A stretch of DNA of 64,000 nucleotides, taken from NCBI GenBank assembly GCA_012934845.2, contig WNNJ02002159.1, forward strand, positions 1-64,000. The letters are read 5' to 3'. Positions 1 to 8,461 of the stretch are shown here, piece by piece. The stretch is from Pomphorhynchus laevis. Its lineage: Eukaryota; Acanthocephala; Palaeacanthocephala; Echinorhynchida; Pomphorhynchidae. The translations under genes and the position numbers were made by a program. Below the pieces are notes generated by a model that saw only the letters and a program-made list of their open reading frames with translations, was not told the origin of the DNA and ran no database searches. The stretch's first letter is position 1. The number at the start of each line of letters is the position of its first letter.

Positions 1-117
1 CTCGACATCGACCTGCAAACTCAATGAACTAAAATTTATAGTATAACTATATTTGTTTGTTTTTTCAAAAAAAATCAATTATAAAAAAAAAAAAAAAAAT
101 TATTTCGACAAACAGAC

Positions 118-141
118 GAGCAAAGCTCACAGTTGCACTGT
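118..141 (-). other. Paired hairpins in the LINE D 3'UTR
   Basis: On the sense (minus) strand two small stem-loops stand side by side: ACAGT-GCA-ACTGT and GAGC-TTT-GCTC. A run of T and an AT-rich end follow at 85-105. Such 3' hairpins commonly serve RT recognition in LINEs. A similar GAGC-TAC-GCTC hairpin lies near 18640. Confidence 0.5.
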
Positions 142-190
142 TAAAAAAAGAAAAGGAAAAGTAAAGAAAAAAAAGACTCACAAACAAAAG

Positions 191-1085
191 TCACAAAAGT
201 TTATGTTTGAATGCTGAAACCGATCTTGAGTTGACAATTTCTTCACTTAATCGGTTCCACTTACCTACGATTCGGTGTCCAAATTGTACAGTTTTAGAGC
301 GTATAACTCGGCGATGGGCTAAAGTAAAATTGTGTCCACGCAAAGCCCGACTTTTCCGAACAGTCATCAATTCTCTTAAGACGTGATTTCCCTTGTGTAA
401 AGCTTCCCATGTTGAACACATATCTCGCCGAAACCGAAGGTCGCTTATAGAAACCATACCAAGTTTTTTTTAGCCTTTCATTATAAGGTAAGGCTTTAAC
501 TGAATTTACGAGCTTTGTTGCCCGGCGCAGCACATTTTCAATTCTACTTTTCTCGTATACTGTTCTTGGGAACGAACATTGTGATGCATAGGTAAGATGA
601 CTGATCACAAATGCGTTGGCGAGTGCTCTAAATGAAACTGGACTCAACACACTAAAAGTTCTACGAATCATCCCAACCATTCGATTTGCTTTCGAGCAAG
701 CCAACTCAGTATTCCAACTAGTCGAAAAATCATTCGCAACTACTATTCCAAGGTCGCTAAGACGAGTTACTACTTTAATGTTCTGATCCTCAAGATGATA
801 AGTTGGATACACACTATGACTGCGTGATTGTAAACGCATACATGCACACTTTGATATATTCAGTGACAGACCATTCATATAAGCCCAGTTGGAAATGCTG
901 TCGATATCCGATTGAACTAGCACCGTGTCCGAATCTGACCGAATAGCCTGCCAAATTTTTAGGTCGTCTGCATATAAAAGAGAGTGTGAGTTCAAAATGG
1001 AAGGAAGGTCATTAATGAAAATACAGAATAACAATGGGCCGAGGACCGAACCCTGCGGAACTCCAACATTGACCGGATAAGGATC
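191..1085 (-). CDS. LINE D ORF2, second half of RT and C-terminus
   Basis: Continuation of the D reverse transcriptase beyond the L2A-1 insertion. It starts DPYPVNVGVPQGSVLGP, then LLYADDLKIW (catalytic YADD), the LSLNISKC strand, DLGIVV and the thumb with RIENVLRRATKLV. An extra A in the A8 run at 466-473 breaks the frame at NERLKK. The next frame carries the C-terminal block (SISDLRFRRDM, then HRRVIRSKTV and VGKWNRLSEEIVN) common to CR1/Jockey-type ORF2 ends. Stop near 191. With both A-runs one base shorter the ORF2 halves would be open except at the L2A-1 site, so the copy is either young or the runs are sequencing errors. Confidence 0.8.
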
Positions 1086-1090
1086 AGAAA

Positions 1091-1143
1091 TAATAATATA
1101 ATACAAATTTATTTAATGTGGCAAATGCGTACAAGCTGTACGC
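1091..1143 (-). other. L2A-1 3' hairpin and tail
   Basis: Sense GCGTACA-GCT-TGTACGC (1127-1143) is a perfect 7-bp hairpin, followed by ATTTGCCACATTAAAT and a TATTATT-type tail. L2A-5 and L2B-1 have GCGTGC...GCACGC at the same place, a paired A-T to G-C change that supports an RNA stem. Confidence 0.7.
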
Positions 1144-1172
1144 TTACAAGTCCACAAACAAAAATGAGAAAG

Positions 1173-4082
1173 TCAAGCAGTTAAATTGTTCAGATGGGAT
1201 CGGATTTGTCGTTTGAAGCACTGCAGGGAAGTTGATTGGCGTATATGAATGGGCAGATGATTCCACGATAGAGGAGCAGCCACCAGGAAGGAGCGGAGTC
1301 CAAAGGAGGTAGAGTAGTTTGGGACATGTAAAAGAAGGGAATTACAGGAACGCAAGGAACAGTAAACAGGACGGGAATTATCAAGAAAAGGAAGGTTGAG
1401 AAATGAAGGGGTATGAAAAGTTACAAGGCGGAAAGCAACGATAAGAAGACGAATTTGAACACGACAATAAATTGTAGGCAAATCGAGAGAAGCAAGATGG
1501 TAGGATGTGTGATCAAAACGACGAAGACGGAGGAGAATTCGGACAGCTGCGTTGACGATGCGTTGTAGGGGAAGAAGAGTGGATTTAGGTGAGTTGGAAA
1601 ATAGACTAAGACAATAATCGAGTCTAGAAAAAAGGAGAGATGATATGAGAGTCATACAAGAAGGGAAATCGATCAATCTACGAACTTGACGGAGGTTGCG
1701 GAGTATCAAGGTAGATGAGCGTACTTTATCTCTAACGAAAGGTTTAAGTGAAAGTCGGTTGTCAAAATGGAAGCCTAGGAAAACGAGATTATCAACGATA
1801 GGAAGAATTGTAGAATTTAATGATACGGAGGGAGGTTCGAAGCCGAGGCGTCGAGGTAGGATCCACATAATTTTGGATTTATCAGGATTCAGAGAAAGGC
1901 GAAGGGAAGAAAGATGATTGGAAATTGAGACAAGACAGTCGGAAGCAGAAACACTAAGATCGCGAATACGATAAACAGGTGCATGAGCATAGATGAGAAT
2001 GTCATCAGCATATTGCATAACATGGAAGTTAAATTTATGAGAAATCGAAGACAAATCACCAAGAAGAAGAGAGAAAAGTATAGGGCCTAATACGGAGCCT
2101 TGCGGAACACCGGACGGAATGGACGAAGGATGGGAGAGAGAAGAGTTAGAATATACGCGAAATGTACGGTTTGATAGATATGAAGAAAACCATGATACAG
2201 TGGGTAAAGAGAAGCCATAATCATGACGAAGGCGATGGAGAAGAATCGAGTGATCGACGATGTCAAAAGCAGACGATAGATCAAGAGAAACTATGACACT
2301 ACATAATTTATGATCGCGCGATATGAGTAAGTCGTTATAAACTTTAAGACATGCAATTTCGGTAGAGTAATTAGAGCGAAAAGCGGCTTGGAAGGGAGGA
2401 AATAAGTTAGAGGAATAGAGATATGTATTAACTTGCTTAAGAACGAGACGCTCAAGGAGTTTAGAGAGGGTTGGGAGAAGTGAGATTGGACGGTACGAAG
2501 ATGGTAGTGAAGAGTCGAGAGATTGCTTTTTGATGATAGGACGAACAGTGGCGCATTTCCAGATGGAAGGAAATGTACAGCTACGGATGGACGAGTTGAA
2601 CAATGTGGTTAGGAAGGGTAAGATAAAAGTGCAGATATTTTTAAGTAAGTGAGTGGGAATTGGGTCAGAAGGAGAGGTTTTATTAGGTAATGACAGCAGA
2701 ACCGAAGAAACTTCATCAGACGAAACGGGAAGAAGGTGGAATAGTTCTGGGAGGGAAGTATTTAAAGATAAGAGTGGGTACAAGGGGGCTATGGGTAGTA
2801 GGGAAAGTAAATTAGATAGCTTAGTTTGTAGATAAGAAGAAAATTCATCAGGATTTATATTACAAGGGGTAGATGATCGTGAAAGAATTGAGTTTAAGAT
2901 TTTCCAATGAGATTTCGAGTTGGAAGATGACTCGAGTTGATTTCGCCAAAAGAGAGTACGTTTAGTACGTATAAGAATGAGATGTGAACGGCGTTGAGAA
3001 AAGTAGGAATCACGAAGATTTGGAGGGAGTGAGTTGGGTGAACGTTTAAGAAAGCGTTTATACATACGAAAAGAGTGACGGAGTCGACGCTTAGAAAGAC
3101 TACAGTCAGAATCGAACCAGGGAGCATGGCGCAAGCGCTGGGAACGTCGAAGTCGACTAGGTAGAAGGTTATTGAGGATCGACGTAAGTTCAGAATCAAA
3201 CAGAATGCAGAGATCATCGGGAGAGAGATAGTTAAGAGGAAGTGAAAAGAGTGAAGAATTGAGTAAGGATGTGCAGAGAATAGGGATATCGAGAAGCTTC
3301 CAGGGTCGACTTGGTGTAGATAATGGTAAAGGCGGAGAAGGAGGATGGGGACGAGTAAGAGTAAGAGTGACAAGGAAATGATCGGACAAACCAGGATCAG
3401 TAATTGACAAGGAGGTATAGTCATTGAAGCAGTTAGGAACAGCAATGATGTCGAGAGCACCGCCGAGAATATGAGTTGGGCTTGTTGAAAGTAATTTATA
3501 GTTAAAATCAGAAAAAAGATTAGTTAAAGTGATAGAGTCAGAGTCAGACGGGCGATCAAGACGAATGTTAAAGTCACCGAGAACAAAAGAAGGAGTATAA
3601 GACAATGAACAGTGAGACATTAGATCTGCAAGGTCGTTAAAGAAGATACGTGATGGGGCAACTGAACCTGGACGGTATACAATCACAAGTTCCAGAGGGA
3701 AAGGCGTTGATAATCTGCATATGAGTAATTCGAACGAGGTGTAACGGATGTTAACGTTGATTTTACGTAAAGACATTGGGTGACGAGCAATGGCAACAAT
3801 ACCGCCATGGTTAGACGCAGTAGATGTATGAGATGTAATTTGACGAGCTGATTCAACTAGAGAACAACCAGAGCGACATAGACGACGAATAGCAAGATCG
3901 TTGGAGTCAGTGTGCCAGGATTCGGTAATGCAGAGAATATCGATAGATAATTGATCGAAGATATCGAGAAGCATATCAGCTTTATGAAGAATGGAGCGAG
4001 TATTGAATAGACTAAGACGAAAAGTATGCTTAGGAGCGAGATCGACTAGCGAAGAAGACAAGGGGGAGAGATGGGACGCCAT
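1173..4082 (-). CDS. L2A-1 ORF2: APE endonuclease + reverse transcriptase, 969 codons, intact
   Basis: Complete L2-group ORF2. Endonuclease motifs in order (approximate residues): LFNTRSILHKAD (25-36), ITESWHTDS (50-60), GGIVAIARHP (about 93), VIVYRPGS (about 134), LGDFNIRLD (about 167) and DPGLSDHFLV (about 230). RT motifs: SSYRPISLLPTLSKLLERLV (about 530), SLDLSSAFDIVDH (about 598), GVPQGSVLGPILFSLLLGD (about 655) and MQYADDILIYAHAP (about 690), followed by the thumb and a C-terminal tail ending SHLNNLTA. Length fits L2-type ORF2s. It starts with ATG (MASHLS), overlapping the end of ORF1 by 37 nt in the -1 frame. No inactivating change is seen in the coding frame, although the element lacks its own 5' end. 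Confidence 0.92.
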   Translation of the reverse strand: MASHLSPLSSSLVDLAPKHTFRLSLFNTRSILHKADMLLDIFDQLSIDILCITESWHTDSNDLAIRRLCRSGCSLVESARQITSHTSTASNHGGIVAIARHPMSLRKINVNIRYTSFELLICRLSTPFPLELVIVYRPGSVAPSRIFFNDLADLMSHCSLSYTPSFVLGDFNIRLDRPSDSDSITLTNLFSDFNYKLLSTSPTHILGGALDIIAVPNCFNDYTSLSITDPGLSDHFLVTLTLTRPHPPSPPLPLSTPSRPWKLLDIPILCTSLLNSSLFSLPLNYLSPDDLCILFDSELTSILNNLLPSRLRRSQRLRHAPWFDSDCSLSKRRLRHSFRMYKRFLKRSPNSLPPNLRDSYFSQRRSHLILIRTKRTLFWRNQLESSSNSKSHWKILNSILSRSSTPCNINPDEFSSYLQTKLSNLLSLLPIAPLYPLLSLNTSLPELFHLLPVSSDEVSSVLLSLPNKTSPSDPIPTHLLKNICTFILPFLTTLFNSSIRSCTFPSIWKCATVRPIIKKQSLDSSLPSSYRPISLLPTLSKLLERLVLKQVNTYLYSSNLFPPFQAAFRSNYSTEIACLKVYNDLLISRDHKLCSVIVSLDLSSAFDIVDHSILLHRLRHDYGFSLPTVSWFSSYLSNRTFRVYSNSSLSHPSSIPSGVPQGSVLGPILFSLLLGDLSSISHKFNFHVMQYADDILIYAHAPVYRIRDLSVSASDCLVSISNHLSSLRLSLNPDKSKIMWILPRRLGFEPPSVSLNSTILPIVDNLVFLGFHFDNRLSLKPFVRDKVRSSTLILRNLRQVRRLIDFPSCMTLISSLLFSRLDYCLSLFSNSPKSTLLPLQRIVNAAVRILLRLRRFDHTSYHLASLDLPTIYCRVQIRLLIVAFRLVTFHTPSFLNLPFLDNSRPVYCSLRSCNSLLLHVPNYSTSFGLRSFLVAAPLSWNHLPIHIRQSTSLQCFKRQIRSHLNNLTA

Positions 4083-4351
4083 CGAATTTTTGGCCTTGTG
4101 TGAAGAACGTGAAAATTTCCGTTGATTTTACGTATAGATAAGGATGACTCGCCGTTTGTTTCACGTCGATGTTTTTCAATGCGAGCTAAATTGAGCTGGG
4201 CAATATCAGAAGGGGAGCGGTCAGGAAAGATACGGCAAGTAGATGAAGTGGTAAGAAGTTTAAAACGTTGGGAGAGTACCGAAGAGGCATGTGAACTATG
4301 TCGGAAAACGATTTTTAAGAGTGGAGGACTGAGATGATTTGATTTAGTCAT
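4046..4351 (-). CDS. L2A-1 ORF1, C-terminal part
   Basis: C-terminal part of the L2A ORF1, truncated by insertion. Recognisable block: LSQRFKLLTTSS, FPDRSPSDIAQL, NGESSLSIRKINGNFHVL and RPKIRWRP. The same block ends ORF1 in L2B-1 and L2B-3 and is related to the GESNLTIRN block of D and C2. This is the usual nucleic-acid-binding C-terminus of L2/CR1 ORF1s (inference from position and basic character). It terminates 37 nt inside ORF2. The beginning (TKSNHLSPPLLK) is element sequence; the bases upstream are a foldback, not coding. Confidence 0.75.
   Translation of the reverse strand: MTKSNHLSPPLLKIVFRHSSHASSVLSQRFKLLTTSSTCRIFPDRSPSDIAQLNLARIEKHRRETNGESSLSIRKINGNFHVLHTRPKIRWRPISPPCLLR
4112..4118 (-). 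promoter_or_regulatory. Candidate -1 frameshift heptamer, L2A-1
   Basis: Sense GGA AAT TTT CAC (ORF1 GNFH) gives A_AAT_TTT in phase. The -1 frame reads KFSRSSHKAKNS and runs straight into the ORF2 ATG (MASHLS). Confidence 0.5.
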
Positions 4352-4367
4352 CTCAGTCCTCTAGAAA

Positions 4368-6454
4368 GAGAACCATTTACAACAACCTGATAGAATCTGT
4401 TAGATAAAAATTCTTTTATCCAGCGAATAATAAGTGAATCAATGTTTAGAGCACGCATTTTCTGAATCAAGATGTCATGTGGAACCATATCAAACGCTTT
4501 TGAAAAATCAAAAAATAATATATCAACATCAAAGCCCTTATCAACTAACGAACCCCAGCTATTCTGGGCAATCAAGAGATTAGTGATTGTTGAGCGATCC
4601 CTTCGAAATCCATGTTGATTGTTACACAATAATTTGTTGGATTCTAGATAATCGCTTAGAATGCGGTATATTATCCTTTCCAAAACTCGACAGAATACAC
4701 ACGTTAGACTTATCGGGCGATAATTTTCAACTGAAGATGGATCACCTTTCTTCAAAATGGGCCTTATCAACGAAAGTTTCCAATTCATCGGGACACAACC
4801 GAAGTACAAGGAGGCGACACAAATCCAATATAGTGGTATGCCGATAACATCAGCGATATTCTTGAGAAATACCGGTGGTAAACGATCAGGACAAATAGAA
4901 CCTGACGATTTAAGCCGCTTGAGCTCTAGCACTACATCATTAACAGAAAACATCTGAAGAATGTTTATATTCGATGGACAGTACGAGGCATTGGTGACGG
5001 AGGAGGATTTACGAACTCCTATGCAAAAATGTTGAGCGAAAGCATTCGCTATGTCATCATATTTAATCAATGTGCAACCATCAGTATCAACAAGTGAACC
5101 AATGTGTTTATTTTTGTTGTTGAAATTAGCATAATTGAATACGGATTTAGGATTATGAATTGACATTTGAGCAATTTTCTCTTCAAATTGACATTGTTTG
5201 AAGCGTTTAAGAAATGTGAACCGATTTCTGGCCTCTTTATACCTACAGTAATCAATACTATTATTAGAAAACAACTGGAATTTCATTTTTTTTTAATTTT
5301 AAAGCATTCCTTAACTCTTTGTCAAACCAAGGTTTATGGTGTATACGATTTGCAACGGTTTTACGGGGCGAAAATCGTATGAGTAATTCCATAAGGGTGG
5401 CTTCTAACTGATAGCATGCCTTATCAACCCCAACATAAAACGGACTGAGCCATGAAATACTTAATAGATTCTGACGCACAAGTTCGAAGTTAGTTTTAAA
5501 ATAATTTAAAGAATTCTGTTGTAATCTACAAGCTGAAGGACGTGTAAAATCTGAGTAGAAATTGAGAACACAGTGATCTGACCTACCCAAAGGATCGGAG
5601 TGCGTAACTTTGTGTATAATGTATTTATTCGATGTTAGACAAATATCAAGTAGCGATTGATTTTCTTGGGAAAATCGGGTAAATTTTGAAACATGTTGGG
5701 TAAGGTTTAGCGAGTTAATCATATCAAGAAATAATGATGTGGACGGACTACACACAGAAGATGTGTAGGTGTTCCAATCTACTGTCGCTAAGTTGAAATC
5801 ACCAACTATAAAAAGATTTGGTTTGGAACCAAACTCTAGAATGTAATCGATCAAGCAACAGACATCTGAAGTGGGATTGCGATAGATTAAGCCTAAAGTC
5901 ACTGAACCAAGGGTAGGAAGAGACACACTACCCCACAATAACTCGATTCCATCGGACGCTCGTACATCTAGCAATTTAAACACTAAACTATTATGCACAT
6001 AGATAATCACTCCACCACCCTTGCAGATAGATCTGTCAACTCGATAAGATGTATAATTTTCAATCCAGATCTCAGCATCAGTAATTCTATCATGAAGCCA
6101 TGTTTCAGTAATAGCAACTAATAGCGGATGCGAATTCTCAATGCGGAGTTTTAATTCGTCAATTTTTGGAAGAAAACTACGGGCGTTCGTATATAATAAC
6201 AAACATTCTAAGCTTAAGGGTAGAGTCTGCTGAGCCATCGATATCGGTATGTATGACTGATAATCCTCGCTACGTCGCTCAAGAGCCGACCACAATGGGG
6301 AGGAGTAATGGACAATATTTCTTAAACATTTATTATCCACATATGAAATATTTGAAATTACCAATGACTTATGAGCGGCGGAGGAAGGATTGAATGATCT
6401 ACCTGTAGAGGCATCCAATGTATTTGAGTCTTCCTCCGCACAACCTGAAAATTT
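4368..6454 (-). CDS. LINE D ORF2, APE endonuclease and first half of RT
   Basis: Endonuclease/reverse transcriptase polyprotein that nicks target DNA and copies element RNA. The endonuclease part (about 6300-5540) shows LLLYTNARSFLPKIDELK, ITETWLHD, GGGVIIYVHNS, LIYRNPTS, VGDFNLATVDW and GRSDHCVL, the usual APE signature order. The RT start follows with ENYRPISLTCVFCRVLERII, HGFRRDRSTITNLL and LFFDFSKAFDMVPHD, and it breaks off at VVVNGSLS where L2A-1 inserted. The frame shifts once in an A9 run (5286-5294); eight As would keep NALKLKK joined to MKFQLFSNN. No AUG lies near the start of the open frame: it runs back through KFSGCAEEDSN to the AAATTTT heptamer, so a frameshift fusion or an internal start is needed. 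Confidence 0.8.
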
Positions 6455-7573
6455 CGAATTGTCAAGTTTGACTCACCAGCTTCAATACGAGACTTCAAAC
6501 ATTGTTTAGCTTCACGTAGAAGCTTACGTTCATTCACGTCGAGATCTTTTAACAATCTTGCAGACGAACCTTGGAGACGATAAGAGTTCCTAAAGATGGT
6601 CTTAACGGCTTTTGGATCTGTCAGAATGGCTTTTAGCAGTCTAGGACGATCGTTAATTTTTCTCCCTATGCGGAATAAAGCAACTATTTTAATACTAGAT
6701 ACTATCTCTTCTGGGGATTGTGCCAAAACGATCGTGAGAATATTACGTACCCTAGACAAATCTTCATTTAGTCGGTTTTGGATATTGACAGAGCTTGATT
6801 CCGACACATTGGCGAAAATAATAGAACGCAAAGGATCATGCTGTTTACGCAGTTGTGAGAAAGTAGACATTTGCTGCACCGGAGAACTCGCTCTAGAGGC
6901 ATTCATTGATTGAGATGATATGAAATGAGCTTCCTTAATGTGCTCGTTTACGCACTCTTTATGTAGAACCACACTGTCATTACTAGTAGCTGAGTTCTGT
7001 ATAATATCATTGCCTGTGTGAGTGTTGACAGTCAGCGTTCGTTCATTTTCTGTTTGACGAACAGTATACGATTTTGAGTGACCTCTCTTCCAGATACGAA
7101 CAGGAGTGAAACCCGTAACTGACGATGTAGTCTTGCTAACTGCATGTGGGTATCGATGTGCATTTGGATCGATATCTGCGTTATTGAAGGATTTATTCGA
7201 AGTTATAGAATTCACCTCACCCACCACCTCAGGTAACTTATGCTGTATTTTTCGTTGTAAATTTACCTCAGATGCACTAGAGAGAATACTATTCTGTAGC
7301 ATAGTTACGATCTCCTTAAGCTCTGACACCATTTTAATATTATTTTGTAATTTTTCCTCAAGAATAGTGTTCCATTCACAATTACGAGCCGCACACACCA
7401 CAACAAAATTTACCGGATTGAACTACTTTAATATCATCCGCTTTAACATTAATTTTAGACCATATGTTACAATTCACAGAGCAACATGCCACCTCTATCT
7501 CTACATATTGGTCCTTAACAGGACTTGCGAAACATTGGCTTTTAACTTGCTTCTTACACTTTTTCCCCACCAT
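6358..7573 (-). CDS. LINE D ORF1 (zinc-finger, RNA-binding-type protein), frame-broken once
   Basis: ORF1 product of element D, expected to bind the element RNA. The first part (7573-7382, about 63 codons) has a cysteine pattern ACCSVNCNIW followed by CCGVC, like the PHD-type zinc fingers of CR1/L2 ORF1 proteins. The second part (7401-6358, about 347 codons) is polar, has a short helical stretch (ILEEKLQNNIKMVSELKEIV) and ends in a domain containing LLKDLDVNERKLLREAK and GESNLTIRNFQVV. The same C-terminal block occurs in C2, C3, L2A and L2B ORF1s. The two parts overlap in different frames near 7382-7401, so one frameshift is present there. ORF1 ends in H-W after overlapping the -1-frame ORF2, whose open frame reaches back to the slippery heptamer at 6448-6454. 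Confidence 0.75.
6448..6454 (-). promoter_or_regulatory. Candidate -1 frameshift heptamer, LINE D
   Basis: Sense CGA AAT TTT CAG in the ORF1 frame (RNFQ) contains A_AAT_TTT in the X_XXY_YYZ phase. A -1 slip reads AAA TTT TCA GGT TGT (KFSGC) and continues into ORF2, which has no AUG nearby. Confidence 0.55.
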
Positions 7574-7834
7574 ATATATCCAATTTGATATTGTCAGTTT
7601 AACTTCAGTGATGGTTTAACTTCGGATGTCGTCGATGGTTGTCGATAATTGTCAAGCGGATGGTTGTCGATGGTTGTCGTTAGTTGTCGTCGAAGGTTGT
7701 CGTTGGTTGTCGTCGAAGATTGTAGTTTGATTGTTTTACAATCTTGGTGGACAAGATTTTCCGCGAGCGAAGCGAGCGGAACTGAAATCTGGAACTGAAA
7801 TTGTTAGAGTTTCAATAACCAAGACTTATTTTTA
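7574..7834 (-). promoter_or_regulatory. LINE D 5'UTR: leader motif plus GTTGTCG-type tandem repeats
   Basis: Non-coding 5' region of D. The sense strand begins with an A-rich run and the leader motif GTCTTGGTTATT (about 7810-7830), then a short spacer with a hairpin-prone CGAGCGAAGCGAG, then imperfect 9-12-bp repeats of a CGACAACC/CGACGACAACC type (about 7620-7735), then ORF1. The same leader motif and the same repeat type occur in RLEA-5 (43985-44155), although that element belongs to a different LINE group. Confidence 0.65.
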
Positions 7835-7839
7835 GGTTG

Positions 7840-8388
7840 ACAATTCCCTCGTTTGATTGGTTGTCACGCTCGTTAACATTACAACTGAGGAAATTGATAA
7901 GAATATCACACCTTCCAATGGACTTAACCATTTACGAAGGGAAACAAATAACAATTGGCAATTTGATAAGTAGGTGTAAACGCGTTATTAAGAAAGGATT
8001 AGTTTACAGAATTGATTATTGCGATTGTGTGGAATTTTATGTAGGTTAAACCGGTCGAATGTTAAAAACAAGAATAAAAGAACATCGCGCTGCTCTGCAT
8101 ACGGCGGCTCACTCTGCTGTTGCTGAACATTCCCTTTTGACCGGACACACAATTATCTTTTAATGAAGTTAAAGTCCTTGCTTATCGACAGCAAGCCTTC
8201 CAACGACAGATTCTTGAATCACTGTTCATCCGCGATCTCAAGCCGAAGTTAAATGAGAAGGATGGATATCATCTAATGTTGGGAGGTATTACATAGCAAA
8301 TTGACGAGATTATCGCTGGTTTTCCTTGTTTTGACTTTTTCTTCTTTTTATGTTAACGTGTACACTTTTTTGCCTTCATTTCAGATTG
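7840..8388 (+). mobile_element. Penelope-like element fossil: GIY-YIG end
   Basis: Plus-strand remnant of a Penelope-like retroelement covering the GIY-YIG endonuclease at the C-terminus. Recognisable in order: TIGNLISRCK, GLVYRIDYCDC with FYVG, TGRMLKTRIKEHRA, SAVAEHSLLTGH and FIRDLKPKLNEKDGYHL. The element is 5'-truncated and broken in at least two places. Only the last part of the family is present; no RT is left next to it. Confidence 0.8.
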
Positions 8389-8417
8389 CTGAAGATGATT
8401 CCAGCTTGGCATCGAAA
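8389..8417 (+). ncRNA. Possible degenerate hammerhead-like core downstream of the Penelope fragment
   Basis: CTGAAGA (8389-8395) matches the hammerhead CUGANGA box. A hairpin GATTCCA-GCT-TGGCATC with one mismatch follows, then GAAA (8414-8417). Penelope-like elements are known to carry hammerhead motifs, and the position after GIY-YIG fits. No convincing cleavage-side stems were found by eye, and one unpaired U precedes the stem, so this may be a relic. Confidence 0.3.
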
Positions 8418-8461
8418 TATTCAATTTAATAAATTTTGCGTTGGTTTTTGCCATCTTTCTT

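Larger units (their letters stand above)
1091..4362 (-). mobile_element. L2-like LINE L2A-1, 5'-truncated in ORF1, ORF2 intact
   Basis: Minus-strand L2-type LINE inserted in the RT of element D, flanked by AGAAA (1086-1090 and 4363-4367). It has the C-terminal part of ORF1, a complete ORF2, a 3' hairpin and a (TAT/ATT)n tail. The 5' end is truncated inside ORF1 and closes with a 14-bp foldback: arms 4324-4337 and 4348-4361 around a 10-base loop. L2A-2 (20581-23822) is almost identical over its whole length, so this subfamily moved recently. Confidence 0.9.
85..7834 (-). mobile_element. CR1-like LINE 'D', nearly full length, split by nested L2A-1
   Basis: A two-ORF non-LTR retrotransposon on the minus strand. 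From 7834 downward it has a leader and repeat-rich 5'UTR, ORF1 (zinc-binding N-terminus, conserved C-terminal domain), ORF2 (APE endonuclease then RT), a 3'UTR with two small hairpins and a T-rich end near 85-100. L2A-1 (1091-4362) sits inside the RT domain. Removing it and one copy of the 5-bp duplication AGAAA (1086-1090, 4363-4367) restores an in-frame join, GSLS to DPYPVNVGVPQGS, just before the conserved SGVPQGS-type RT motif, so the two halves are one element. Visible breaks: a frame change near 7390 in ORF1, one extra A in an A9 run at 5286-5294, and one extra A in an A8 run at 466-473. Placement in the CR1 group rests on motif style only. Confidence 0.85.

Noticed and set aside
2653-2835. 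Open frames on the plus strand inside L2A copies (repeated at 22144 and 58765).
   Set aside because: They recur only because the sense-strand L2A ORF2 is conserved; they have no domain and are antisense shadows.
2894-3460. A 188-codon minus-strand frame in L2A-1 (also 22384-22950).
   Set aside because: Alternative frame of the endonuclease/linker coding region, not an independent gene.
7742-7800. Hairpin-prone CCGCGAGCGAAGCGAGCGG as a terminator or rho-independent signal.
   Set aside because: The region is the 5'UTR of a eukaryotic LINE; a bacterial terminator has no meaning here.
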